Source: Ruminococcus sp. CAG:382 (GTDB lineage Bacteria; Bacillota; Clostridia; Oscillospirales; CAG-382). Taken from it: a stretch of DNA of 24,871 bases. A program made the position numbers and the translations under genes. The notes beneath the pieces were generated by a model, which saw nothing but the letters and a program-made list of their open reading frames with translations, did not search any database and was not told the origin of the DNA. The stretch is from positions 1 to 24,871 of the forward strand of contig FR892200.1 in assembly GCA_000433115.1 (NCBI GenBank), given 5' to 3'. The first letter of the stretch is position 1. Each line of letters opens with the position of its first letter. Positions 8,058 to 14,554 of the stretch are shown piece by piece.

Positions 8058-9438
8058 GCTCTTTTTCGGCGTTCTGTGCCACTTTCATCATTATGGCACA
8101 TTCAATTCTCTTTCTGAAAAGCTCACAGCCCGGCTTATACACTCCGCGGATAGAACCGGATGCATGGAATGCGTTTGCGGCACATCCTCCGGAGCAGTAC
8201 AGCTTCGCCCAACAATCGGCGCATTCAGGACGAGAATATGCGTTGCATGCCCGGAATTCCTCGCGAAGATCGTTATTTGTCACACCGTCGAAAATATTGC
8301 CGAGTTTATACGATTCCTCGCCAACAAACTGGTGGCACGGATACAGGTCACCCCACGGCGTTACAGCCATGTATTCTGTTCCGGAACCGCAGCCGGAAAT
8401 GCGTTTATATATGCACGGTCCGTCATCAAGGTCGATCATGTAGTGGTAAAAAATGAAGCCTCTTCCCTCTCTGTCGCGGCGGAGCATTTCGACGGCAAGC
8501 TGCTCATACTGCTCTTTGACGGTTTCTATGTCCTCGGGAGTCAACGCCATCGGGTCATCCGGTGACGCGACAACAGGTTCCATACTCAGTTCCCTGAAGC
8601 CGAGGTCAGCCATATGCAGCACATCCTTCAGAAAATCCGGATTGCGGTGAGTGAAAGTACCACGCATATAGTAATTCTTATTACCGCGCGCTTCGACAAA
8701 TTTCAGAAATTTCGGAACGATCACATCATAGCTTCCGCGCCCTGCATAGTCAACCCGCGTCGCATCGTGGATTTCCTTTCTGCCGTCAAGACTGAGGACA
8801 ACGTTGCTCATCTCACGGTTTGAAAATTCAATTACCTCGTCGTCGACAAGCATGCCGTTTGTCGTCAGTGTGAAGCGAAAATTCTTGTTATGTTCTTTTT
8901 CAACAGAGCGCGCATACGCGACAATCTGTTTTACGACATCCCAGTTCATGAGCGGCTCGCCGCCGAAGAAATCGACTTCGAGGTTATGGCGGCTCCCGGA
9001 GTTTTCAATCAGGAAATCTATTGCCCTTTTGCCGACCTCAAAGCTCATGAGTGCGCGCTCACCGTGATATTTTCCCTGGCTCGCAAAACAATACGAGCAG
9101 TTGAGATTGCAGGTATGAGCAACATGCAGGCAAAGAGCTTTTATCACGTTACCGGAACGCGCTTTGAGCGTCCCCGCCATATCTTCAAAATTGTCCGGCG
9201 TGAAAAGCTGCCGGCTTCTTTCAAGCTCCGCAATGTCATCTGCACAAAGGCGAAGTTCTTCTTCGTTAACATCGTCACGATCGCCGTATTTTTCAAGCAG
9301 TGCGGAAATCACGGTGTCAAGCGGCTTTTCCTTATACATTGCTATCATGTCATACGCCACGTCGTCAACGACATGAACGGCACCCGAACAGGTGTCAAGC
9401 ACTATATTGTATCCGTTAAGTTTATACTGGTGAAGCAA
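8041..9438 (-). CDS. scfB: SCIFF ranthipeptide maturase (radical SAM, SPASM)
   Basis: This enzyme installs thioether crosslinks in the SCIFF peptide encoded just upstream. In the 465-residue protein an N-terminal peptide-binding (RRE-like) region (about 1-90) precedes the radical SAM core with Cys110, Cys114 and Cys117 (TCNLNCSYC). A C-terminal SPASM/twitch region carries many auxiliary-cluster cysteines (GCGSGTEY, LYPCHQF, ECADCWAKLYCSGGC, GCELF). The length and all cluster cysteines agree with characterised homologues such as Tte1186 and CteB, from memory. The start is a TTG with GGAGG seven bases upstream; the nearby ATG at 9445 is out of frame. A hairpin lies between it and the precursor gene. 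Confidence 0.95.
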   Translation of the reverse strand: MLHQYKLNGYNIVLDTCSGAVHVVDDVAYDMIAMYKEKPLDTVISALLEKYGDRDDVNEEELRLCADDIAELERSRQLFTPDNFEDMAGTLKARSGNVIKALCLHVAHTCNLNCSYCFASQGKYHGERALMSFEVGKRAIDFLIENSGSRHNLEVDFFGGEPLMNWDVVKQIVAYARSVEKEHNKNFRFTLTTNGMLVDDEVIEFSNREMSNVVLSLDGRKEIHDATRVDYAGRGSYDVIVPKFLKFVEARGNKNYYMRGTFTHRNPDFLKDVLHMADLGFRELSMEPVVASPDDPMALTPEDIETVKEQYEQLAVEMLRRDREGRGFIFYHYMIDLDDGPCIYKRISGCGSGTEYMAVTPWGDLYPCHQFVGEESYKLGNIFDGVTNNDLREEFRACNAYSRPECADCWAKLYCSGGCAANAFHASGSIRGVYKPGCELFRKRIECAIMMKVAQNAEKEHENAD

Positions 9439-9460
9439 AGCGCATCCTCCGTTTATTCTA

Positions 9461-9499
9461 AAAATGTGGGCATTAGAAGCGTTGCCGTTTCTAATGCCC
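9461..9499 (-). terminator. hairpin attenuator between the SCIFF peptide gene and its maturase
   Basis: On the minus strand GGGCATTAGAA (9499-9489), a 10-base loop and TTCTAATGCCC (9478-9468) form a perfect 11-bp stem, followed by ACATTTTTAG. The five-T tract after a two-base gap suggests an incomplete terminator that lets some polymerase through to scfB, giving more precursor than enzyme. Confidence 0.75.
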
Positions 9500-9522
9500 T
9501 GAAAATCGATGTTATTTGCTGC

Positions 9523-9678
9523 TTATTTCTTGGCGGTGTTCTTGTTTTCGCAGGACTGATTTGCTACGCCGCAGCTGGTCTTGCAAGCGGACTGGCAGGA
9601 GGTCTGGCATTCACCGCAACCGCCGTTCTTCGCGCTCTTGCAGAGGTTCTTTGTCTTGATCGTTGTGATTCTTTTCAT
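9523..9678 (-). CDS. scfA: SCIFF peptide precursor (six cysteines in forty-five residues)
   Basis: This 51-residue ribosomally made peptide begins MKRITTIKTKNLCK and carries the hallmark core CGECQTSCQSACKTSC. Cysteines are at 21, 24, 28, 32, 36 and 43, plus an extra one at 13. The family is near-universal in Clostridia, is crosslinked by the adjacent maturase, and is now classed with the ranthipeptides. A GGAG lies ten bases before the ATG and a consensus promoter is 44 bases upstream of the start. Position 37, which I recall as the Thr acceptor of the mapped Cys32 thioether in homologues, is Gly here (TSCGVANQ). Confidence 0.96.
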   Translation of the reverse strand: MKRITTIKTKNLCKSAKNGGCGECQTSCQSACKTSCGVANQSCENKNTAKK

Positions 9679-9721
9679 GGATGTGTATCTCCGTTTCACG
9701 TTTTATATATTAACAAAATGC

Positions 9722-9750
9722 ATTATACCACATCGTTTCGCTGATGTCAA
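9722..9750 (-). promoter_or_regulatory. strong sigma-A promoter of the SCIFF locus
   Basis: TTGACA (9750-9745), a 17-base spacer and TATAAT (9727-9722) match the consensus perfectly, with an extended -10 (TGG). The A+T-rich leader runs about 40 bases to the SCIFF ATG. It implies high constitutive expression of the peptide. Confidence 0.9.
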
Positions 9751-9765
9751 CACCTTTTGCGTTAT

Positions 9766-9846
9766 TTATGCGGAAAGGAAGCCGAACACGTTGAATGCCT
9801 GAAGGAATATGAGGAACAGCAGGATCGGAATTACGGCGGTGATGCC
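9766..9846 (-). other. possible 3' remnant of a membrane-protein gene
   Basis: An open stretch of 26 codons encodes a hydrophobic helix-like C-terminus (VIPILLFLIFLQAFNVFGF) ending in TAA. It has no start codon and is closed upstream by an in-frame TAA at 9849-9847, next to the end of the possible 108-bp repeat. It may be the tail of a decayed gene or chance. Confidence 0.2.
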
Positions 9847-9959
9847 TTAACATTACCGCATTTTTTACATTGAGAGAGTTCACGGAGCATGTTGCGCAAC
9901 GGAATATGAAAAAGAAGCGAACACCTGTATTTTCCCGTACGATATGGCGATGCCTTTAA
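9838..9959. repeat. possible 108-bp repeat unit flanked by near-direct repeats
   Basis: Two near-identical segments, GGTGATGCCTTAAC (ending 9851) and GGCGATGCCTTTAAC (ending 9960), lie 108 bases apart. The stretch between them is open in one minus-strand frame, with a CxxC pair (CKKCGN) and KASP at both ends, as if it were one unit of a 36-codon tandem repeat. It may be an interspersed noncoding repeat; no gene is called. Confidence 0.35.
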
Positions 9960-9962
9960 CAC

Positions 9963-10008
9963 AAAAAATACCTCCCATGGCAGGCATATTCCGTTCTGCC
10001 ACAGGAGG
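9963..10008 (-). terminator. rho-independent terminator after the split metallopeptidase
   Basis: On the minus strand CCTCCTGTGGCAG (10008-9996) pairs along 13 positions with CTGCCATGGGAGG (9983-9971). Two of the pairs are G-U, which form only in minus-strand RNA. A T tract (9968-9963) follows. It begins five bases after the stop codon at 10013. Confidence 0.85.
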
Positions 10009-10012
10009 TTTT

Positions 10013-10588
10013 TCAATTGTCCGTTTTTTTCGGACCCGTTCGTTTTACAGGGCAATATTGCGGTGTCAATGATTCATCCCATCTGTAAACGCATGATATT
10101 GTTTTATCGTCCGACAGCTTAATGACATAGTTGCCATAGATCGTCTTTTCCCCTGCTTCGTCCCGATAAAGCAGGAAGTCTCTTGATGTTATGTATCCCT
10201 TATAAAACCTTGCGTCGTATATATTGACACAAACAAGTTCAAGAGGACCGTTTAATACCACTTCGTTTCTTTCAAGAACAGAGCGGATGATTTCTTCCGA
10301 TTTTTTATTGAAGGCATCAACGGCATCCGACACACTCCGGAAGATCATATCTTTCCCGGTAAAGACGCCGTCTGACGGCGTGACGGCTTTGAGAGCCGAA
10401 ATACCAACGGGGCGATCGGCTGCGGCAAAAGGATAAATACCCGCGCTGCTCAGTGCATTGATCATGAGCGCGCCCGTATAATATCCGGATATTCTGATCG
10501 GGAGCAGGTATTCCGGCTTCGTCATCACCGTACGCATACGATTTGTCAGCACCTTTGTCTCTCGCTCATCCAGTTGCTTTAATACCAT
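10013..10588 (-). CDS. C-terminal half of a split putative metallopeptidase
   Basis: This 191-residue segment is in the same frame as the fragment at 10613-11113 and separated from it only by one TAA and eight sense codons (GTATYVEW). It has no ribosome-binding site of its own before the ATG at 10588, so it is best read as the second half of one gene of about 366 codons. I see no transmembrane segment. The text PIRISGYYTGALMINAL suggests a helical continuation of the peptidase domain, and the last 60 residues look like a small beta-rich domain. I do not recognise the family. A terminator follows directly. Confidence 0.7.
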   Translation of the reverse strand: MVLKQLDERETKVLTNRMRTVMTKPEYLLPIRISGYYTGALMINALSSAGIYPFAAADRPVGISALKAVTPSDGVFTGKDMIFRSVSDAVDAFNKKSEEIIRSVLERNEVVLNGPLELVCVNIYDARFYKGYITSRDFLLYRDEAGEKTIYGNYVIKLSDDKTISCVYRWDESLTPQYCPVKRTGPKKTDN

Positions 10589-10612
10589 CCATTCAACATA
10601 GGTTGCGGTGCC

Positions 10613-11113
10613 TTAGATTTCCTCAACCTTACTTTCATAGGAATATTCGTACGGATATATCTCGCTCCGTAGCTTTCTGTGTGCCATCAGCTCTCTGAGA
10701 GCTGCCTCGTCAGAACCGTCAAGCAAGGACAGCAGCAAATCGTTTTCCCGCAGTTTGAGAGTCAGATTTTCAGCGCTGTATTCATACCGACAGAGGGCTT
10801 CCATTTCGTTTGCAGAGCAATTCCAGCCCTGCACGGTCTGATATCCGTGAAACATTTCGTGGACGATTTTCGAAGCCAGAACCGTGGTTTTGATCTCGCC
10901 ATCCACTTTCCATATTGCTATTTGTTCGCCATTATAAGAAACAGAGGTATTTGCGCAAAATGCATCTGTTTTTTCTATATAGGAACCATCGAAAAAACAG
11001 TTTTCGTCATCGTACAGCGCAAATTTCAGCGGTTTGAATCCATACCAGATGCTTTCATAATCCAGATTTGAAATTATTTCTGCCAGTTTACTGTACAGGT
11101 CATTCAGCTTCAT
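10613..11113 (-). CDS. N-terminal half of a split HExxH zinc-metallopeptidase-like protein
   Basis: The 166-residue product begins at the ATG at 11113, with AGGAAG five bases upstream. It contains HEMFH at residues 85-89, preceded by a hydrophobic helix start (LASKIV), which is the zinc-binding HExxH motif. NEMEALCRYE, about 20 residues on, offers Glu candidates for a third ligand, as in gluzincins. There is no signal peptide, so it is probably cytoplasmic. The frame stops at a TAA (10615-10613) and reopens immediately in the same frame, where a Glu codon (GAA) would give EEI-E-GTATYVE. The function is otherwise unknown. It lies 94 bases downstream of the GNAT-deaminase gene. Confidence 0.7.
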   Translation of the reverse strand: MKLNDLYSKLAEIISNLDYESIWYGFKPLKFALYDDENCFFDGSYIEKTDAFCANTSVSYNGEQIAIWKVDGEIKTTVLASKIVHEMFHGYQTVQGWNCSANEMEALCRYEYSAENLTLKLRENDLLLSLLDGSDEAALRELMAHRKLRSEIYPYEYSYESKVEEI

Positions 11114-11207
11114 AACAACTTCCTTTCTATAAAACGGATTCATTCGTTGCTACGCAAGAAGAAACGGCAGTTTTATCGGCAGACAATCATAGAGAAACGA
11201 TCGCTTA

Positions 11208-12173
11208 TTATTCTGTATCCCCGAAGCGTTCCGCACCCCACCAGTCCGGGATTAAATCTTTCAGTCTTACCGTTTTTTCGGTTTCAAGATCAAGAAGAAT
11301 CTCAATGTCGCCGCTGTCCCTGTCAAGCTGCATCATATATTCGCGGCATGCGCCGCAAGGAGCGCCGACTTTCCCGTCCGGCATGACGGCAACTATTTTG
11401 TCAATTCTGCTTTCTCCATTTGTCAGCATATTTGCGACGGCATTTCTTTCGGCGCACATGCCGAGTGTGCTCGCGGTGTCTATACAGATTCCGGTATAGA
11501 TATTTCCCTTCTTCGTCATGAGTGCCGCGGCTACCCCTCCGGCATCTATAAAAGGAGAAACAACTCTGTCGTTCTGCACCGTCAGCGCCGCATTATATAG
11601 CCTTTGCCACACTGATGTGTTGTTTTGCCATTCAGATTGCAAAATGCTGTACACACAGGCATCGACAATACCTCTGTTATTGAAATCAGCCTGACGAAGC
11701 GTGCCTTCAAAGGTCAGTCCGCACTTTTTCATAACGTCGCCGGAATGAATATTTTCAGGGTCATGCTGTGATTCTATCCTGTTTGCTCCGACTTCTTCGA
11801 AAAGAAAATGTATCACTGCGGAAAAGGCTTCAGAGGTTATGCCTTTATGCCACCATTTGCTTCCGATACAATATCCGATATGAAATATCCCGAGAGCATC
11901 ATTTCTGTCAACGACACTTATCGTTCCGATCGGCTCATTCACATCTTTCGGTACGATAGCCCATTGATAAAACTCCGGATCGGCGCTCCCGTTTGCCCAT
12001 TCATTCACGATCTTACGGGAATCGGATATATCGGCATGCGTCTTCCAGCGAAGGAATTCCGTTACCTTCGGATCCGACATCCAGTTTTCAAACGCCGCTT
12101 CTGCATCGTCCGGTGTGAATGCCCGCAGTATCAGCCTTTTTGTTTCTATTGTTTGAGTTCCTTTATGAATCAT
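11208..12173 (-). CDS. GNAT acetyltransferase fused to cytidine-deaminase-like domain
   Basis: One 321-residue frame carries two enzymes. Residues 1-180 are a RimJ/RimL-type GNAT (ETKRLILRAF, then IGYCIGSKWWHKGI as the acetyl-CoA loop, and NIHSGDVMKKCGLTFEG). Residues about 185-321 are a cytidine deaminase fold with Cys240-Ala-Glu242 and Pro272-Cys273-x2-Cys276, giving the three zinc cysteines and the catalytic Glu. The short deaminase domain resembles blasticidin-S deaminase and small tetrameric CDAs. Substrates are not evident; pyrimidine salvage or detoxification of a nucleoside compound are both possible. It starts 25 bases after the citrate synthase stop and has only a weak ribosome-binding site (GGTGA). 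Confidence 0.88.
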   Translation of the reverse strand: MIHKGTQTIETKRLILRAFTPDDAEAAFENWMSDPKVTEFLRWKTHADISDSRKIVNEWANGSADPEFYQWAIVPKDVNEPIGTISVVDRNDALGIFHIGYCIGSKWWHKGITSEAFSAVIHFLFEEVGANRIESQHDPENIHSGDVMKKCGLTFEGTLRQADFNNRGIVDACVYSILQSEWQNNTSVWQRLYNAALTVQNDRVVSPFIDAGGVAAALMTKKGNIYTGICIDTASTLGMCAERNAVANMLTNGESRIDKIVAVMPDGKVGAPCGACREYMMQLDRDSGDIEILLDLETEKTVRLKDLIPDWWGAERFGDTE

Positions 12174-12198
12174 ATCTAATCACCGCTTTCATTTGACG

Positions 12199-13557
12199 TT
12201 ACCTTTCGGAAATCGGAACATATTCCCTCCCCGGTTTAACGCTTATATACGACGGACGGATTATCTTACCGGCATTCTGAATCTCCTCGATACGGTGAGC
12301 GCTCCAGCCGACGACTCGCGCTATTGCGAATATCGGCGTAAACAGCTCAAGCGGAAGCTCGAGCATCTGATAGATCAGTCCGGAATAAAAGTCGACATTC
12401 GGACTGACACCTTTATACATTTTGCGCTTTGACGCGATTATTTCGGGAGCAAGAGCAGCCACCGTCGAATAAAGTTTAAAATCCTCTTCAAACCCCTTTT
12501 CCTTTGCAAGATCAGCCGCGCATCGTGAAAGCAGATCGGCTCTCGGGTCAGACTTTGAGTATACGGCATGTCCCATACCATATATAAGTCCCGCACGGTC
12601 AAACGCATTCTTTTCAAGGAGACGAACGAGATAATCGGCAACAGCACCCTTGTCCTTTGTGTTTATGGAATTCTTCATATCATCGAACATACGAACCACC
12701 TTGACGTTGGCGCCGCCATGGCGTGGTCCTTTGAGCGATCCGAGAGCAGCTGCAACCGCCGAATAAGTATCTGTGCCGGACGATGTCACGACATGTGTCG
12801 TAAAGGTTGAGTTGTTACCGCCGCCGTGCTCCGCATGAAGTACGAGCGCAAGGTCGAGAACCGTGGCTTCAAGCGAGCTGTATTTTCCGTCTTCGCGAAG
12901 AAGCCGAAGGATATTTTCGGATGTCGAAAGCTGCTTTTCGGGGAGATGGATGAACAGGCTTTTTCCGCAGTGATAGTGCTGATAGGACTGATACCCATAC
13001 ACAGCAAGCATCGGGAAAACGGCAATCAGCTGCAAACACTGTCTGAGCACATTCGCAACCGAAATATCGTCCGGGTTTTCGTCATAGGCGTATAGCGCAA
13101 GTACGGTGCGTGAAAGAATATTCATCATATCCTTTCCGGGAGCTTTGAGAATCATATCACGCACAAACGACGTCGGCAGGCTGCGGTATTCTCCAAGCTC
13201 ATTTCCGAATCGGTCAAGTTCATTTTTGTCCGGCAGTTCCGAAAAAAGGAGCAGATATGCGGTTTCTTCAAAACCGAAGCGTCTTTCACGCATAAAGCCG
13301 CTCACAAGATCCCTGACATTTATACCACGGTAAAAAAGCTGACCGTCGCAAGGCGTTTCACTGCCGTCGGGAAGTATCTCTTTGGCTTTTATACGTGATA
13401 TTTCGGTCAGACCCGTGACAACGCCGTTGCCGCTCATGTCACGAAGACCGCGATAGACGTGATGCTCTGTATACATTTCAGGACGTATACCGTTATTTTT
13501 ATCAGACAACGCCGCGAGCTCGGTTATGTAGGGCGTTATTTCGGAATAGTTTTTCAT
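12199..13557 (-). CDS. Citrate synthase
   Basis: This enzyme condenses acetyl-CoA and oxaloacetate to citrate, probably for glutamate synthesis in a fermentative organism with a partial TCA cycle. The 452-residue protein keeps the catalytic triad region: His in LHAEHGGGNNS, His in GMGHAVYSKSDPRA, and Asp in SPNVDFYSG. The N-terminal extension of about 60 residues before the core is typical of the clostridial form. A 2-methylcitrate synthase cannot be excluded, but no methylcitrate genes are near. AAGGAG lies eight bases before the ATG. The probable promoter is near 13621. Confidence 0.93.
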   Translation of the reverse strand: MKNYSEITPYITELAALSDKNNGIRPEMYTEHHVYRGLRDMSGNGVVTGLTEISRIKAKEILPDGSETPCDGQLFYRGINVRDLVSGFMRERRFGFEETAYLLLFSELPDKNELDRFGNELGEYRSLPTSFVRDMILKAPGKDMMNILSRTVLALYAYDENPDDISVANVLRQCLQLIAVFPMLAVYGYQSYQHYHCGKSLFIHLPEKQLSTSENILRLLREDGKYSSLEATVLDLALVLHAEHGGGNNSTFTTHVVTSSGTDTYSAVAAALGSLKGPRHGGANVKVVRMFDDMKNSINTKDKGAVADYLVRLLEKNAFDRAGLIYGMGHAVYSKSDPRADLLSRCAADLAKEKGFEEDFKLYSTVAALAPEIIASKRKMYKGVSPNVDFYSGLIYQMLELPLELFTPIFAIARVVGWSAHRIEEIQNAGKIIRPSYISVKPGREYVPISER

Positions 13558-13620
13558 TAATTTGCTCCTTTCCGTAAAAGCGTGGTATCCTCCGCTTTTC
13601 AGTTTCTTTCTGTTATTATC

Positions 13621-13626
13621 ATTTTA
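13621..13626 (-). promoter_or_regulatory. candidate extended -10 promoter of citrate synthase
   Basis: TGA-TAAAAT on the minus strand lies about 60 bases upstream of the citrate synthase ATG. No good -35 is found 16-18 bases further up. It resembles the -10 of the PHP gene promoter (CATGA-TATAAT). Confidence 0.45.
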
Positions 13627-13701
13627 TCATGAAATAATTAACGAAACCGCACTGACGTATTAATAAATTAAAGCGAAACAGTAAAGAAAAATAGTGTCAA
13701 T

Positions 13702-13728
13702 TAAAAAATCCCGCCGGAAAAGCGGGAT
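13702..13728 (-). terminator. rho-independent terminator after the PHP gene
   Basis: ATCCCGC (13728-13722 read on the minus strand) and GCGGGAT (13714-13708) form a 7-bp stem around a 7-base loop, followed by TTTTT. It starts about 20 bases beyond the PHP-gene stop. Confidence 0.88.
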
Positions 13729-13747
13729 CAACGACGAATATAATAAA

Positions 13748-14446
13748 CTAAATCCGTGGGATGACGAGAGCACCCGAAAGGTCAAACAGAAAATCTTTTG
13801 TTTTCAGTATGCGCGCAATATCATATGAATCATCAACACGTTCATTTGTGCGCATGAGGCACATTGCGTGATGCCCAGGGTGGTGGTAATCCGTACCGCC
13901 GGAAACGAGCAGGCTGTGTTCGGCTGCATATCTGCAGGCAACGGCAACGCGCGAATTGTGCCCCGGATGCATATTGAAGGTCTCTATTCCGTCAATGCTG
14001 TCAAGCGGCGCAAGAGTCATACCGTTTCTGAACGGATGCGCCTGAAGAATGATATTTTCACGTGTTTTGATTTCTTTATAGAATTCGGTAATTCCGTATG
14101 GTATCAGACGTATCATTTTTTCAATATCGCCGAAGCTTACACCGTACACAAGATAATCGTTTGCGTTTTCGGTGAAACGTATTTCAACGCCGAGTACGAC
14201 ATTCATACCGGTTCCCTCGGCTGCTTTTTTTGTGTCATAATACCCGCTGAGGTATTCATCTGTACGTGACGGAGTCCAGTCCGGATTCAGATGATTTGTC
14301 ACCGTGAGTGTATCACAGCCGTATTCGTAGTATGCACGGACTATCTCCTCCGGTGTTATTTCACTGCAAAGACTGACCGGCTTTGTGTGGGCGTGAAGCT
14401 CAGTCTTATAGCGATATTCTTCCGAAATTCTCATGTAATCAAGCAT
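13748..14446 (-). CDS. PHP-domain metal-dependent phosphoesterase
   Basis: This belongs to the polymerase and histidinol phosphatase (PHP) superfamily, whose members hydrolyse phosphoesters with a two- or three-metal site. From the ATG at 14446 the product is 232 residues. The metal ligands appear in order: ELHAHT near residue 17, TVTNHL, GVEIRF, LQAHPFR, and GGTDYHH with HPGHHA. I chose this start because AGAGGAAC lies six bases upstream; codons up to 14497 overlap the promoter. It is a single-gene unit with its own promoter and terminator. The substrate is unknown. It lacks polymerase or histidinol-phosphatase-specific extensions. Confidence 0.88.
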   Translation of the reverse strand: MLDYMRISEEYRYKTELHAHTKPVSLCSEITPEEIVRAYYEYGCDTLTVTNHLNPDWTPSRTDEYLSGYYDTKKAAEGTGMNVVLGVEIRFTENANDYLVYGVSFGDIEKMIRLIPYGITEFYKEIKTRENIILQAHPFRNGMTLAPLDSIDGIETFNMHPGHNSRVAVACRYAAEHSLLVSGGTDYHHPGHHAMCLMRTNERVDDSYDIARILKTKDFLFDLSGALVIPRI

Positions 14447-14468
14447 ATATATGTTCCTCTCGACGAGA

Positions 14469-14497
14469 ATTATATCATGAACACCATCCGATTTCAA
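14469..14497 (-). promoter_or_regulatory. sigma-A promoter of the PHP gene
   Basis: TTGAAA (14497-14492), 17 bases, then TATAAT (14474-14469), with an extended TGA before the -10. The predicted start lies about 15 bases before the ribosome-binding site. Confidence 0.82.
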
Positions 14498-14510
14498 CGA
14501 CCGTTATAAC

Positions 14511-14540
14511 AAATTATCCCCGCCGGAGCGAGGATAATTT
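14511..14540 (-). terminator. terminator after the MBOAT gene
   Basis: On the minus strand AAATTATCCTCGC pairs with GCGGGGATAATTT across a TCCG loop, giving a 13-bp stem with one G-U. The following T tract is short (TTTGTT). It lies 14 bases past the acyltransferase stop. Confidence 0.7.
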
Positions 14541-14554
14541 ATATATGTTTCCGT

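Noticed and set aside
9440..9445. ATG immediately after GGAGG as the scfB start
   Set aside because: It is out of frame with the maturase; the TTG at 9438 is in frame, with GGAGG at seven bases.
9831..10055. 74-codon minus-strand frame with a CxxC pair (CKKCGN)
   Set aside because: It runs through the terminator hairpin at 9963-10008 and the end of the peptidase fragment, has no ribosome-binding site, and consists mostly of the possible 108-bp repeat.
13695..13700. TTGACA on the minus strand as a -35 for citrate synthase
   Set aside because: No -10 element occurs 15-19 bases downstream; the sequence directly follows the PHP-gene terminator. The TGA-TAAAAT at 13626-13621 is a better candidate.
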